The notes beneath the pieces are model-generated. The model was not told the origin of the DNA. It worked only from the letters and a program-made list of their open reading frames with translations, and made no database searches. Below, in pieces: positions 1 to 8,550 of a stretch of 64,000 nt of DNA. The position numbers and the translations under genes were made by a program. Within the stretch, counting starts at the first letter, position 1, and every line of letters begins with the position of its first letter. Source of the stretch: HXMU1420-13 sp024742815 (GTDB lineage Bacteria > Bacteroidota > Rhodothermia > Balneolales > Balneolaceae); assembly GCA_024742815.1 (NCBI GenBank), contig JANSXX010000003.1:1-64000 (forward strand). The letters are read 5' to 3'.

Positions 1-1
1 C

Positions 2-112
2 CGATTGAGTCCAAAGGAGTTTATTCGTGCTCAAGCTGACGGAGCATATGGCGACTATACAGTTAAAATATTCTCAAAATTAACCTCAACGAAACGGTTA
101 TTCGTTAATTAA
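2..112 (+). CDS. 3' end of a truncated protein (left edge)
   Basis: An open frame enters from the left edge and stops with TAA at 110-112. It gives about 36 residues with a protein-like composition (a Gly/Ala/Tyr-Gly-Asp-Tyr-Thr-Val segment, then a basic end). The other two forward frames close within about 40 bases. The gene start and most of the protein lie outside the window, so no function can be given. It could also be a chance open frame; the support is only compositional. Confidence 0.35.
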   Translation, partial: RLSPKEFIRAQADGAYGDYTVKIFSKLTSTKRLFVN

Positions 113-311
113 AAACGTCAACCTTCTTTAGGCATCAACAACGAGTAACGAATAACAATTAACGATTAACGATTCCAAGCAACCAATCCATCAACAACCA
201 ATCTCGCCATTCCGTGGCAAACATAAAATTCACTTCCTTTTGCAAAGCTTCGCTTTCAATGAATTTTATTTTTGAGTTACTTCTTGGCAACTCAAAAAAT
301 TTATAGCCTAC
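113..311. other. Intergenic region with two inverted repeats before the S9 peptidase
   Basis: The region starts with an A/T-rich stretch built from repeated 'taacgaataacaattaacga'-like phrases, which recur near 3965-3995. Two inverted repeats follow. ATAAAATTCA (223-232) pairs with TGAATTTTAT (260-269). Just before the start codon, TTTTTGAGTT pairs with AACTCAAAAA around 268-298. The second hairpin could influence translation or end transcription from the left, but no T-tract or promoter is clear. Confidence 0.4.
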
Positions 312-3053
312 ATGAAATCTAGATTCGTTTTCGCTCTTGCACTTTTGGTTAGTTTCCCGACCTTATCTTTAGCACAAGGAGTGCTCACCTTCGAAGATGT
401 GATGAAATTTGAAAACATCACTTCCTCTGATATATCTGACAATGGAAATTGGTTGGTTTATGGTGTCTGGCCGGACCGTGGCGATGGTCACCTTATGGTA
501 CAATCGGTAAACGGTAATCAAGAGTATCGAATCGATTTGGGGGATAATCCTAAGATTTCCTCCAATGAACAATGGGTAGCCGCTCGAAGAAATGTGCCAT
601 TAGCCGTTCAGTTGAAGGACAAGAAAAAAGCCCCGAAACCAGGAATGAGTCTACTTTCAACATCCGATGGTACTATTGCACAGTTTGATAGTGTTCGTAG
701 CTTTGAGTTTTCGAATAATGGGGAGTGGCTCGCTTATCATCGTTTACAAACTAAAGAGATCGAAGATTTAGAATCGAAAAACAAGCGACTCGGTTCAGAA
801 TTAGTGTTACGTGAACTTAATACCGAACAAGAGTACTCTTTCGATTTTGTGACCGGCTTCGAGTTTGATAGCCTTTCCAACTTTATTGCTTTTTCGGTGA
901 TTGATACATCGAATGCCGCCAATGGATTGTACGCTTTTGATCTTAATGACAAAGAAACGATAACTATTCAGCAGACAGAATTCGGATTATTTGGCAACAT
1001 CACGTGGGAGCCGAAATCCTCAAAACTTGCTTTTACTTCGGCATCGTATGATTCATCCTTTCAAGAAACAGATGCTGACCTGATGCTGTGGACTTCACGC
1101 AATCAAAAACTAGAAACACTGGTATCAGCTGATGATACCGGTAATGAATTCGTACTTCGTTCTCGAAATCGATTGACATTCACTCACGATGGCAACCGGT
1201 TGTTCTTTGGATTGATGGATCGGGATATGGTGGCTTTGGATCAAAATGAGGAGGAAACTGAAGAAGAATCTGAAATTGATATTTACGATATCGAAACCAT
1301 AGTTGATGGTCGTGGATTAGATATTTGGCACGGTGATGATCCCCTAATTAAAACGCATGAAATTCAGACATGGAATCGTCGAAAAAATCACCTTTACACG
1401 GCTGTTTATCATTTCGGACGTAGAGCAAATTGGGTGCAGTTAGCAGATAAAACCGTACCTGATGTAAGTATTTCGCACAATGCTAGTGTAATTTTGGGCT
1501 ACAGTAATTTGCCGTATCAAATCGAACGAACCTGGGATGGAACCTATCGCGATTGGTATGTAATTGATTTAAAAACCGGAAATAAAAATCAGTTCTTAAC
1601 AAAGCTTGGTTCGTTTGTTCAACTGTCGCCGGGCGGAAAATTTGCTACGGTATATCAGGATAATCACTGGATGTTGTATGATATAAAGAGCAATAAATTC
1701 TTAAATCTTACCGAAAGTATAGATAATCCTTTCTATAACGAAGACCACGATTACCCAAGTGATGTGCCCGGATACGGAGTTGCGGGGTGGACAGTAAACG
1801 ATGCGTCTGTGTTGATCTACGACAAGTTCGATATTTGGAAATTTGATACAAAATCCGGAAGCGCAACTAACATTACGGGTGGAAAGGGTAGAGCAGAAAA
1901 TCGAATTTTCCGAATAGAGCGCCTAGAGAATAATTGGGATGCTTTTTCAGCAAATAAAGAACTATTACTTACCTCATATCACGATTTGAAGAAGAATTTC
2001 GGATTCTATTCAACACGAATTAACGATGCTGCTGTGAAGCCATTGTTGGAAGAAGAGAAGAAATTTACTTTTGTCGAAAAGGCCGAGAATTCTGATGCCG
2101 TCCTTTACAAGCGTGAATCTTACGATGAATTCCCCAACCTTTGGGTGGCAACAGATCATTCATTTAAAGAGGATAATCAACACACAAACCTCCATATGGA
2201 TTTATCCGAAAAGTGGAATTGGGGAAAGGCAGAACTCGTGGATTGGCTAAGTATCGATGGCACTTACATGCAGGGAGTAGTAATAAAACCAGATAATTAC
2301 GATCCGAATAAACGCTACCCGATTATGACCTACTATTATCGATTCTTCACCAATCGCTTGCACGATTTTAACGAACCAAGAACCAATCACCGACCCGTTT
2401 TTGCACAGTATGTCAGTGATGAATATGTGGTTTTCTTGCCGGATGTACGCTTTGAAATTGGTCGACCGGGTTTTGCCGCTACAAAAAGTGTGGTTCCCGG
2501 AATCCAAAAACTAGTAGATTTGGGTATTGCCGACCCGGATAAACTTGGCTTGCATGGACATTCCTGGAGTGGTTATCAAACGGCGTTTATAGTTACCCAA
2601 ACCGATATTTTTGATGCAGCCGTTTCGGGTGCTCCGGTTAGTAATATGACCAGTGCTTATGGCGGTATCCGTTGGGCTTCGGGATTAGCACGAAGTTTCC
2701 AATACGAAAAAACACAGAGTCGAATCGGAGAGAGTTTAGTTGAAGCTCCGCTCAAATATGTTGAGAACTCTCCGGTCTTTTATGCCGATCAAATCACCAC
2801 GCCCATGCTCATCCAACACGGCGATGACGATGGCGCGGTGCCTTGGTATCAAAGTATCGAAATGTATTTAGCCATGCGCCGTTACGACAAAGACGTGATT
2901 TTCTTGCAATATCATGGCGAGCCGCATCACCTGCAACGCTTCGAAAATAAACTGGATTACGCGATTCGTATGAAAGAGTATTTCGATTACTACCTGAAAG
3001 GAGAAGGCGAACCGGAATGGATTATTTCAGGGGAAACCTATCAAGGGCGGTGA
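312..3053 (+). CDS. Secreted prolyl-oligopeptidase-family (S9) serine peptidase
   Basis: This is a 913-residue secreted peptidase. Residues 1-22 form a signal peptide ending at ALA-like SLA-Q. The middle (about 30-620) is a beta-propeller-like region with repeated W/F-rich blades. The C-terminal alpha/beta hydrolase domain (about 650-900) carries the nucleophile in GHSWSG (Ser751), the acid in HGDDDG (Asp838-840 region) and the base in EPHH (His872). S9 enzymes cut short peptides, here probably in the periplasm or outside the cell. An acidic insert at about 312-330 (Glu/Asp-rich) is unusual. The gene stands alone between a repeat-rich region and the left edge. The exact S9 subfamily is not certain; the DPP/acylaminoacyl-peptidase-like branch is likely. 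Confidence 0.9.
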   Translation: MKSRFVFALALLVSFPTLSLAQGVLTFEDVMKFENITSSDISDNGNWLVYGVWPDRGDGHLMVQSVNGNQEYRIDLGDNPKISSNEQWVAARRNVPLAVQLKDKKKAPKPGMSLLSTSDGTIAQFDSVRSFEFSNNGEWLAYHRLQTKEIEDLESKNKRLGSELVLRELNTEQEYSFDFVTGFEFDSLSNFIAFSVIDTSNAANGLYAFDLNDKETITIQQTEFGLFGNITWEPKSSKLAFTSASYDSSFQETDADLMLWTSRNQKLETLVSADDTGNEFVLRSRNRLTFTHDGNRLFFGLMDRDMVALDQNEEETEEESEIDIYDIETIVDGRGLDIWHGDDPLIKTHEIQTWNRRKNHLYTAVYHFGRRANWVQLADKTVPDVSISHNASVILGYSNLPYQIERTWDGTYRDWYVIDLKTGNKNQFLTKLGSFVQLSPGGKFATVYQDNHWMLYDIKSNKFLNLTESIDNPFYNEDHDYPSDVPGYGVAGWTVNDASVLIYDKFDIWKFDTKSGSATNITGGKGRAENRIFRIERLENNWDAFSANKELLLTSYHDLKKNFGFYSTRINDAAVKPLLEEEKKFTFVEKAENSDAVLYKRESYDEFPNLWVATDHSFKEDNQHTNLHMDLSEKWNWGKAELVDWLSIDGTYMQGVVIKPDNYDPNKRYPIMTYYYRFFTNRLHDFNEPRTNHRPVFAQYVSDEYVVFLPDVRFEIGRPGFAATKSVVPGIQKLVDLGIADPDKLGLHGHSWSGYQTAFIVTQTDIFDAAVSGAPVSNMTSAYGGIRWASGLARSFQYEKTQSRIGESLVEAPLKYVENSPVFYADQITTPMLIQHGDDDGAVPWYQSIEMYLAMRRYDKDVIFLQYHGEPHHLQRFENKLDYAIRMKEYFDYYLKGEGEPEWIISGETYQGR

Positions 3054-3130
3054 TGATCAATATTCAACAAGGAATATTCAGTGAACATTGTTTGTTGACG
3101 AACGACAAACGACGGCCGACGACCGACGAA

Positions 3131-3419
3131 GGATTTCTGTCTGACGGCTAGAGTCCGTCTGACAGATTTTAAGGTGAATATCTATGCTAGGCAATCCAAA
3201 AAAAGTCGAGCTGAATACCCGGGAGTGAACTCCCTACTTGCTTATGTTCTTGGTTCTACCACGATCATAAGCAAGCAAAGGCTTTAGCCTAGCGGTAATT
3301 GTTGATTGCAGAGAGTTGAGCTAAGGTTTATCACAACATTCCGTGTTTTCGTGCTTCAGTGGCAAAATAGCAAGGAAAAAGGAAATAGGAGAAAGGATCA
3401 AGGACGTACGACGACCGAG
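3131..3419. repeat. Tandem intergenic repeat, copy 1 of 3
   Basis: First copy of a roughly 290-bp unit. It contains three hairpins in fixed order: CTGTCTGACGG/CCGTCTGACAG (3137-3165, one mismatch), a short GGGAG-TGAA-CTCCC hairpin near 3221-3234, and CTTGCTTATG (3237-3246) pairing perfectly with CATAAGCAAG (3266-3275). After these come a conserved 'aaaggctttagcctag' stretch and an 'aggacgtacgacg' end. No open reading frame is supported. Confidence 0.85.
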
Positions 3420-3712
3420 TTTTCGGTCTGAATGCTTGAGCCCGTCTGACAGATTTTGAAGTGAATATCTATACTCTAGGCAATCAAATAAACTCTAGTT
3501 AAATACCCAGGAGTAAACTCCCTGCTTGCTTATGTTCTAGGTTCTTCCACGATCATAAGCAAGCAAAGGCTTTAGCCTAGCGAATATTGTTGATTGCAGA
3601 GAGTTGAGCTAAGGTTCATCACAACATTCCTTGTTTTCGTGCTTCAATGGCAAAATAGCAAGGAAAAAGGAATCAGGAGAATGGATCAAGGACGTACGAC
3701 GATGGACGTACG
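3420..3712. repeat. Tandem intergenic repeat, copy 2 of 3
   Basis: Second copy of the same unit, closely matching copy 1 along its length. The 10-bp stem CTTGCTTATG/CATAAGCAAG is intact (3525-3534 and 3554-3563). The first hairpin is partly decayed. The copy ends with the same 'ggatcaaggacgtacgacg' motif, and that tail is duplicated at the junction with copy 3. Confidence 0.85.
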
Positions 3713-3960
3713 ACGAACGAGTATTCTGTCTGACGTCTAAAGTCCGTCTAACAGATTTTGAGGTGATAAGCTTATACGTGGCAATTCTCCAAACTCGAGC
3801 TTAATACCCGGGAGTGAACACCCTTCTTGATTATGTTTTTGGTTCTACCACGTTCATATGCAAGCAAAGGCTTTAGCCTTAGCGATTTATTGTTAGACGA
3901 TAGTCTGCTTTCAAGGCAATAATAGCAAGGACAAAGGAATCAGGAGAGAGGATCAAGTTG
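3713..3960. repeat. Tandem intergenic repeat, copy 3 of 3 (degenerate, shorter)
   Basis: Third copy, shorter and more diverged. The Thr/Tyr-like palindrome is reduced (CTTGATTATG against CATATGCAAG), about 40 bases near 'gttgagctaaggtt' are missing, and the CGTCTAACAG arm differs from the other copies. The decay gradient suggests that copy 3 is oldest or under least constraint. The end near 3957 runs into the terminal part of the convergent permease gene. Confidence 0.75.
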
Positions 3961-3998
3961 ATGTTCGAATAACGAATAACAATTAACCAATAACCAAG

Positions 3999-6032
3999 TC
4001 ACTCCTCAACTTCAGTAAAAATATCATTCACCTCTTGAATGGCTTCGTTGGTACCAACAAACACCACATGATCTTCGGCTTTGATCTCGGTCTTACCTCT
4101 GGGAACCACAAATTCTTTATCGCGAATTAAAGCAGCTACTACACAATCGGTGGGGATGTTGATCTTCTCGATCACCTTGCCAACTACTTTTGCTTTCGCG
4201 GGCACTTTCATATCGATTAAACTAGCCACGCCATTTTCAATTTCGAAGAGATCGGCAACGCCGGGACGATCCAGGTAGTTTTCCACCATCGAAGCAGTTG
4301 CCAGTGGAGCACTGATGCACACAATACCGTTATCCTCAAGCAACGAGATGTAGGAGGGATCCCGAGCAATTGCAATCACCCGTTTAACACCCAATCGTTT
4401 TGCTTGAAGAGCCATTATAGAGTTTCGCTCATCGTCGTTGGTGGCGGCAATGGCCACATCCATTTTTCGAGGTTCTACCTGTTCCAGAAGCTCTTGCTTG
4501 GTTCCATCGCCAGTAAAAACCGGCACATTATAGCGTTCGCCCAGCTGCTCGCTTCGCTCTTTATCTTTTTCTATAAAGGTGATCTGATACACCGACGAAC
4601 GAAATACCATTCGGAATTCATCTTGTTTCATCAGGCGATCGGCAATATTGCCTCCTAAGTTTCCGCCTCCAATTATTAACACGTTCATTCGTGGCCTCCA
4701 GTATGATTGTAGTTTAATTTTGATGCGTTCCAGATACACCGGCAGTCGATCCAGGACTTTACGGTTGTTGGGGATCAGGAAGTAGAGAACGATTCCAACA
4801 AGGGTTAGTCCGAGTCCCAGTATCAAACTTTGAGGATCAAGCATGGGTACAAAGAACCAGCAGGAAATAATTCCTAGAATAGGAATAAATGGATATAAAA
4901 TGATTTTATAAGGTCGCCGTAGATTAGGCATATTCCGATGCAGTGCGATCACAGTATAATTCACAATTCCGATGGCAATCAGATAACCGAAACTACTGGC
5001 TGATGCCAACACCCGAACCACACCGGATGCTCCTAGCACCGCAACCAAAGCTGCACATATAAACAGCGCGATATGCGGAGTTTTAAATTTGGTATGCAGT
5101 CGCGCAAAGACCTCTGGAAAATGTCCATCCCGACCTAAAGCGAATAACACTCGTGAACTTGCTCCCAACGTGACACTAAATGCCGATAAACTTGCCATTA
5201 TCGTGGCGATAATTCCCGCCCAGCGCCCCCAATCCCCAAATATTAAATCAGCAACATAAATAAACGGCGTGCTTGTATTGGCCAATTCGGTATAATTTAC
5301 CACGCCCATCATCACCCAAAGCAGCAATACATAAATAACCATTCCCACCAAAAGTGTGATTAAAATGGCCCGCGGAATATTCTTTGCAGGATCAACGATT
5401 TCCTCGGCGGCAACGGTGATCAGATCGAATCCTACATACGAAATATAAATAAGCCCCATGGTGGGGATAAGAGGTCCCCAGCCGTACGGAGCGATAGGAT
5501 CGAGATTGGCCGGTTCCACATAAAAAGCACCCAAAAGCCCAACGCCAACCAACACAATCAATTCTACGATGTTCATGATGGTGATAACAACCAGTGCTTC
5601 GGCCTGACCTCGTAAATTCGTGAGCGTAAAAAACACGGTGGTGATAAGTACGATGGCAATGACACTAATCTCGGGGAAGAAATAATTTTTGATGGTATAA
5701 GCAAAAATTACCACGTAAAGTGAACATGCCAGCGTATTCCCAATCCAGAAAAACCAACCGGTTAGAAAAGCAACGGGGCGGGGCAGGGTACGACTAGTAA
5801 ACGAATATCCGCCACCCGCAATTGGTAACGCTGCACCAAGTTCACTGTAGCTGAGAGCGGTAAATAAAGTGAGCAATCCCATCGCCAGGTAGGCGATGAT
5901 TCCAAGTGGTCCGGCCGACTCAGCCACTAAACTGGGCAGCGCGAAAATACCGGGTCCCATCATGGCTCCGATACCAATCATCACTGCCATAAACAGGCCA
6001 ATATTTCGTTTAAACCCGGATTGCTCCGCCAT
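3999..6032 (-). CDS. APC-family amino acid permease fused to RCK (TrkA-N/TrkA-C) domains
   Basis: A 677-residue inner-membrane protein. Residues 1 to about 430 form an APC-type transporter with about 12 membrane segments and the conserved early GIGAMMGPGIFALP helix. At residue 449 a Rossmann-type TrkA-N domain begins (GGGNLGG nucleotide motif), followed by a TrkA-C domain at about 590-677. In the APC family this predicts amino-acid or polyamine uptake; RCK domains in K+ channels and Trk systems bind NAD(H), ATP or c-di-AMP and gate transport. The likely reading is a ligand-gated amino acid transporter. The gene is monocistronic, with repeats on both sides. The substrate cannot be told from the sequence. 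Confidence 0.88.
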   Translation of the reverse strand: MAEQSGFKRNIGLFMAVMIGIGAMMGPGIFALPSLVAESAGPLGIIAYLAMGLLTLFTALSYSELGAALPIAGGGYSFTSRTLPRPVAFLTGWFFWIGNTLACSLYVVIFAYTIKNYFFPEISVIAIVLITTVFFTLTNLRGQAEALVVITIMNIVELIVLVGVGLLGAFYVEPANLDPIAPYGWGPLIPTMGLIYISYVGFDLITVAAEEIVDPAKNIPRAILITLLVGMVIYVLLLWVMMGVVNYTELANTSTPFIYVADLIFGDWGRWAGIIATIMASLSAFSVTLGASSRVLFALGRDGHFPEVFARLHTKFKTPHIALFICAALVAVLGASGVVRVLASASSFGYLIAIGIVNYTVIALHRNMPNLRRPYKIILYPFIPILGIISCWFFVPMLDPQSLILGLGLTLVGIVLYFLIPNNRKVLDRLPVYLERIKIKLQSYWRPRMNVLIIGGGNLGGNIADRLMKQDEFRMVFRSSVYQITFIEKDKERSEQLGERYNVPVFTGDGTKQELLEQVEPRKMDVAIAATNDDERNSIMALQAKRLGVKRVIAIARDPSYISLLEDNGIVCISAPLATASMVENYLDRPGVADLFEIENGVASLIDMKVPAKAKVVGKVIEKINIPTDCVVAALIRDKEFVVPRGKTEIKAEDHVVFVGTNEAIQEVNDIFTEVEE

Positions 6033-6586
6033 ATAGATGCGTTAAAAAATTCACCTCAAAAAATATATCATTATGCTAAAGTGCAACCGTAAATGTTGAA
6101 AGGAATTGAGGCAAAAAAACATTCACGATCCCGACAGCGGTCGGGAGAAGTGATCTCAGTATTTCGATTCAAGGTTGGGTCATCCTGAGTGAAAGCGAAG
6201 GATCTGTACGGGTGAAGGGCAGAAGTTGAATCAATTCTAAAGTGATTTTATCAGCGCTGAACAATTACCTGCCATAGTGCAAATAATACGTCTAGATGCT
6301 TCGGCAGTAGCCTCAGCATGACATCTCGGGTTTAAACTAAAAAACGTGCCTTCGACAGGCTCAGGCACCGTCTTCTAATTACTTCGTGGAAATTAACCAA
6401 GGTGGGTGAGCTTGTCAAACCCACCGAGTCCTGCCTTTCAAACTAATTGTTACTGACCAAACCATCTGACGGTTTAAACCCGTCTGATGGATTACTGAAG
6501 ACGCGGGTTTAAAATGTGAAAGGCGGAAAATGACATTTAATATAATTGAAAATGGACCGGTGGTTGTTGACGAGAGAACAGAAGAA
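6033..6586. repeat. Intergenic mosaic of short hairpin repeats
   Basis: This 554-bp gene-free stretch holds at least five elements. They are TCCCGAC-AGCG-GTCGGGA (6129-6146), a 'tcatcctgagtgaaagcgaaggatct' element (6180-6205), GTGCCT...AGGCAC (6346-6368), GGTGGGT...ACCCACC (6401-6425) and CCATCTGACGG...CCGTCTGATGG (6462-6490). Several recur in the gaps at 10.6-11.2 kb, 19.3-19.4 kb and 60.0-60.3 kb. They look like REP/MITE-type extragenic palindromes. No coding region is supported. Confidence 0.75.
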
Positions 6587-7057
6587 TCAATTAATAAGCA
6601 TTGAGCTCACAGCATTCTTCAGATCATTCTCTCGTAAATCTTTATGTGCGATATTACCATCTCTATCAATCAAATAAGTTCTTGGTATATATACTGCATT
6701 ATAAAGTTGTGATATTTCGCCATATCCATCATCGAAAATCTGATGCCATTTCAAATCATTGATTTCAATGAAACTATTCACCTTTTCAATTTCGGTATCC
6801 AAAGAGACGCCAATCATCACGAAGTCTTTGTTATCCTTATTCAAGCCATAGATTTCCTTTAGATTAGGAAGTTCTTTGATGCAAGGTCCACAAGTTGTAG
6901 ACCAAAACTCAATAAGCATCACTTTTCCGCGAAGTTCTGATAAATCAATTTTCTTATTGTTGATGGTAATCGCGGAAAAATCAGGAGCAGGATCACCATC
7001 TTGAAGAGAATGGATCTCATTGAAATATGATTGTGCTTGTTCAACTATTTTTTTCAC
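6587..7057 (-). CDS. TlpA/thioredoxin-like domain, C-terminal part of a probably frameshifted lipoprotein
   Basis: A 156-residue thioredoxin-fold domain (AhpC/TSA-TlpA type) with redox motif CGPC (Cys56, Cys59) inside FWSTTCGPC, an upstream G(D)PAPDF segment and the cis-Pro region YIPRTYLID. Such domains reduce disulfides in the periplasm. The only start here is GTG at 7057, which overlaps the previous ORF by 17 bases. No signal peptide or well-spaced ribosome site is present, so as a free protein it would stay in the cytoplasm. Deleting one A from the A7 run at the overlap joins it in frame to the preceding lipoprotein, which is the arrangement expected for TlpA-like lipoproteins of Bacteroidota. 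See the finding on this locus. Confidence 0.75.
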   Translation of the reverse strand: MKKIVEQAQSYFNEIHSLQDGDPAPDFSAITINNKKIDLSELRGKVMLIEFWSTTCGPCIKELPNLKEIYGLNKDNKDFVMIGVSLDTEIEKVNSFIEINDLKWHQIFDDGYGEISQLYNAVYIPRTYLIDRDGNIAHKDLRENDLKNAVSSMLIN

Positions 7058-7727
7058 AGCCTTTTAATACAGTATCACGATTGATTTCAAGTACAGTTCG
7101 TAAGTAGATATCAGCTTTTTCATACTCTTTGTGAAAGAAATACGATCTTGCAATATAAAAAGAGAGATGAGTTCTGCTTATTTCATTTTTGGCTATGTTA
7201 TTCCATTCAATTAATTGTTGAATCTCTTTCTCACGTTGCTGTTTATTGATAAAACCCAGTATACTGCTTTTTTTTCGAGGTAAGCTGTAAAGGTTTACTA
7301 GTTCACCCCAATAATCTTCATCAATAGATATATTTTCTAACGCTATTTCCATTTTGGGAAAAGCTTCAAACACATACCAAATAGAAAAAGCTCTTTTGAG
7401 ATTTTCAAGCCTTTCTTCAGATTCCGTGAATTGTAAGTAATAGCCATAGAGTTTGTCAGCATAATATTCCTCTGTTCTGTTTTTGTAAACTTCACTTTCA
7501 ATATTTTGATTTTTAAAGCTTAGATAATCCTCTTTAATATTTTCATGAACAAGATTTGAAACCGAATCTAATTGTTCATATGAAAGTGTCTTAGCTTCAA
7601 GAGAGTCATAACCATACATCGTAAGATCAGTATCTATTACAATCTTGTCATTGTTTTCTTTTGAACAATGAATAAGAACTATGCCAGTGAGAAGTAGTAA
7701 AAGTATGGTTGAGTTTCTTTTAAGCAT
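7041..7727 (-). CDS. Lipoprotein, N-terminal part of a probably frameshifted TlpA-like protein
   Basis: A 228-residue ORF with a lipoprotein signal peptide (hydrophobic LLLLLTGIVLI, lipobox IHC with Cys21). A helical, charged domain follows that resembles the N-terminal halves of TlpA-like lipoproteins. It ends at a run of seven A residues (minus strand, about 7053-7060), immediately where the thioredoxin domain starts in the next frame. As written, the product is an exported helical lipoprotein without a catalytic domain. Joined, it would be a periplasmic thiol-disulfide lipoprotein of about 380 residues. I do not recognise the helical domain as a named family. Confidence 0.7.
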   Translation of the reverse strand: MLKRNSTILLLLLTGIVLIHCSKENNDKIVIDTDLTMYGYDSLEAKTLSYEQLDSVSNLVHENIKEDYLSFKNQNIESEVYKNRTEEYYADKLYGYYLQFTESEERLENLKRAFSIWYVFEAFPKMEIALENISIDEDYWGELVNLYSLPRKKSSILGFINKQQREKEIQQLIEWNNIAKNEISRTHLSFYIARSYFFHKEYEKADIYLRTVLEINRDTVLKGCEKNS

Positions 7728-7890
7728 TTTTGGAATGATTCATTCAGATGTAGCAGTCTTCACTATGGATGATGATACAAAAACTGCCAACTATTTTTAC
7801 TAGTTTTACTTCTAATCTGATTAATGGAGCTGATTGTTCAAGCTAGGCATCACGAACCAGTAGTTTGTAAGGAAGAAAAGCTATAAAGCA

Positions 7891-8312
7891 TTAACGATGC
7901 TTGCTTAAGAGTAACTTAAAGTCAATTGCTTGGATTACATCAATAGAAGGGAAGTCGATGGTTTTTAGGATATCAAAATCTTGGTCATGGCTTACTACAC
8001 AATCAGCATTACTAGCAAAAGCACAGTCAACGAATTTATTATCATCAGGATCATGAGAAATTAAATACAACTGAAAATAAACCTCAGTTTTAACCACGTT
8101 TTTTATTCCAGTAGTGTTCTGATCAGATATTTCGACGTCTCTTCATTCCATTTTTCAGCAATTACTTCTTCATATTCGGTTAGAATCTCGTTTGTGATGT
8201 GTAGCTGATAATCCCCATTTAATAATGCTTGAAAAATCCAGTGATACTCTGATTTCGAAGAGATAGAAACCAATAAAACGTTTGTATCGAGAACAACCTT
8301 AAGTTTGCTCAT
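7891..8312 (-). pseudogene. PIN-domain toxin (VapC-like, PIN_3 type) broken by a frameshift
   Basis: Two adjacent ORFs in different frames together make one PIN ribonuclease of about 140 residues. The 5' part (8103-8312) has the first catalytic Asp (VVLDTNVLL) and the acidic EYEEV segment. The 3' part (7891-8097) has the later acidic residues (DPDDNKFVDCA, HDQDFD). The break lies at a TAAAAAAC run near 8098-8104; one base changed there would restore a single frame. PIN toxins are Mg-dependent RNases whose acidic residues come from both halves, so neither half should be active. It overlaps the antitoxin gene by 14 bp. A sequencing error is the alternative. Confidence 0.75.
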
Positions 8313-8511
8313 CGTTTAACCATTCTTCCATCACCACATCGCTTAATTTTTTAGAATCCCAGACTTGGTCAGCGTGACGAATGGCTTTTTTCGCATAGAA
8401 AGTACTCAGCATCTCCTTTAATTCAGCTAATTCTTCGTCAGATAAATCAGTCGAATATAATTTTAGGAGTTCAATTTGAACGTTACTAAGTGGGGTTTTT
8501 AGTTCATCCAT
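8299..8511 (-). CDS. Small antitoxin-like protein upstream of the broken PIN toxin
   Basis: A 70-residue acidic, helical protein. Its second half has the pattern LSDEELAELKEML...KAIRHADQVW...MEEWLN, which in Bacteroidota commonly precedes PIN_3 toxin genes. No DNA-binding domain is obvious; it probably neutralises the toxin by direct binding. Its 3' end overlaps the toxin's start by 14 bp, the usual antitoxin-first layout with translational coupling. Because the toxin is broken, this gene may now be an orphan antitoxin. Confidence 0.7.
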   Translation of the reverse strand: MDELKTPLSNVQIELLKLYSTDLSDEELAELKEMLSTFYAKKAIRHADQVWDSKKLSDVVMEEWLNDEQT

Positions 8512-8550
8512 AGAAGAAATAACGTTAATTACGTACTTATATTCAATGCC

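Noticed and set aside
3131..3960. CRISPR-like array
   Set aside because: The copies are about 290 bp with no short direct repeats separated by unique spacers, and there are no cas genes.
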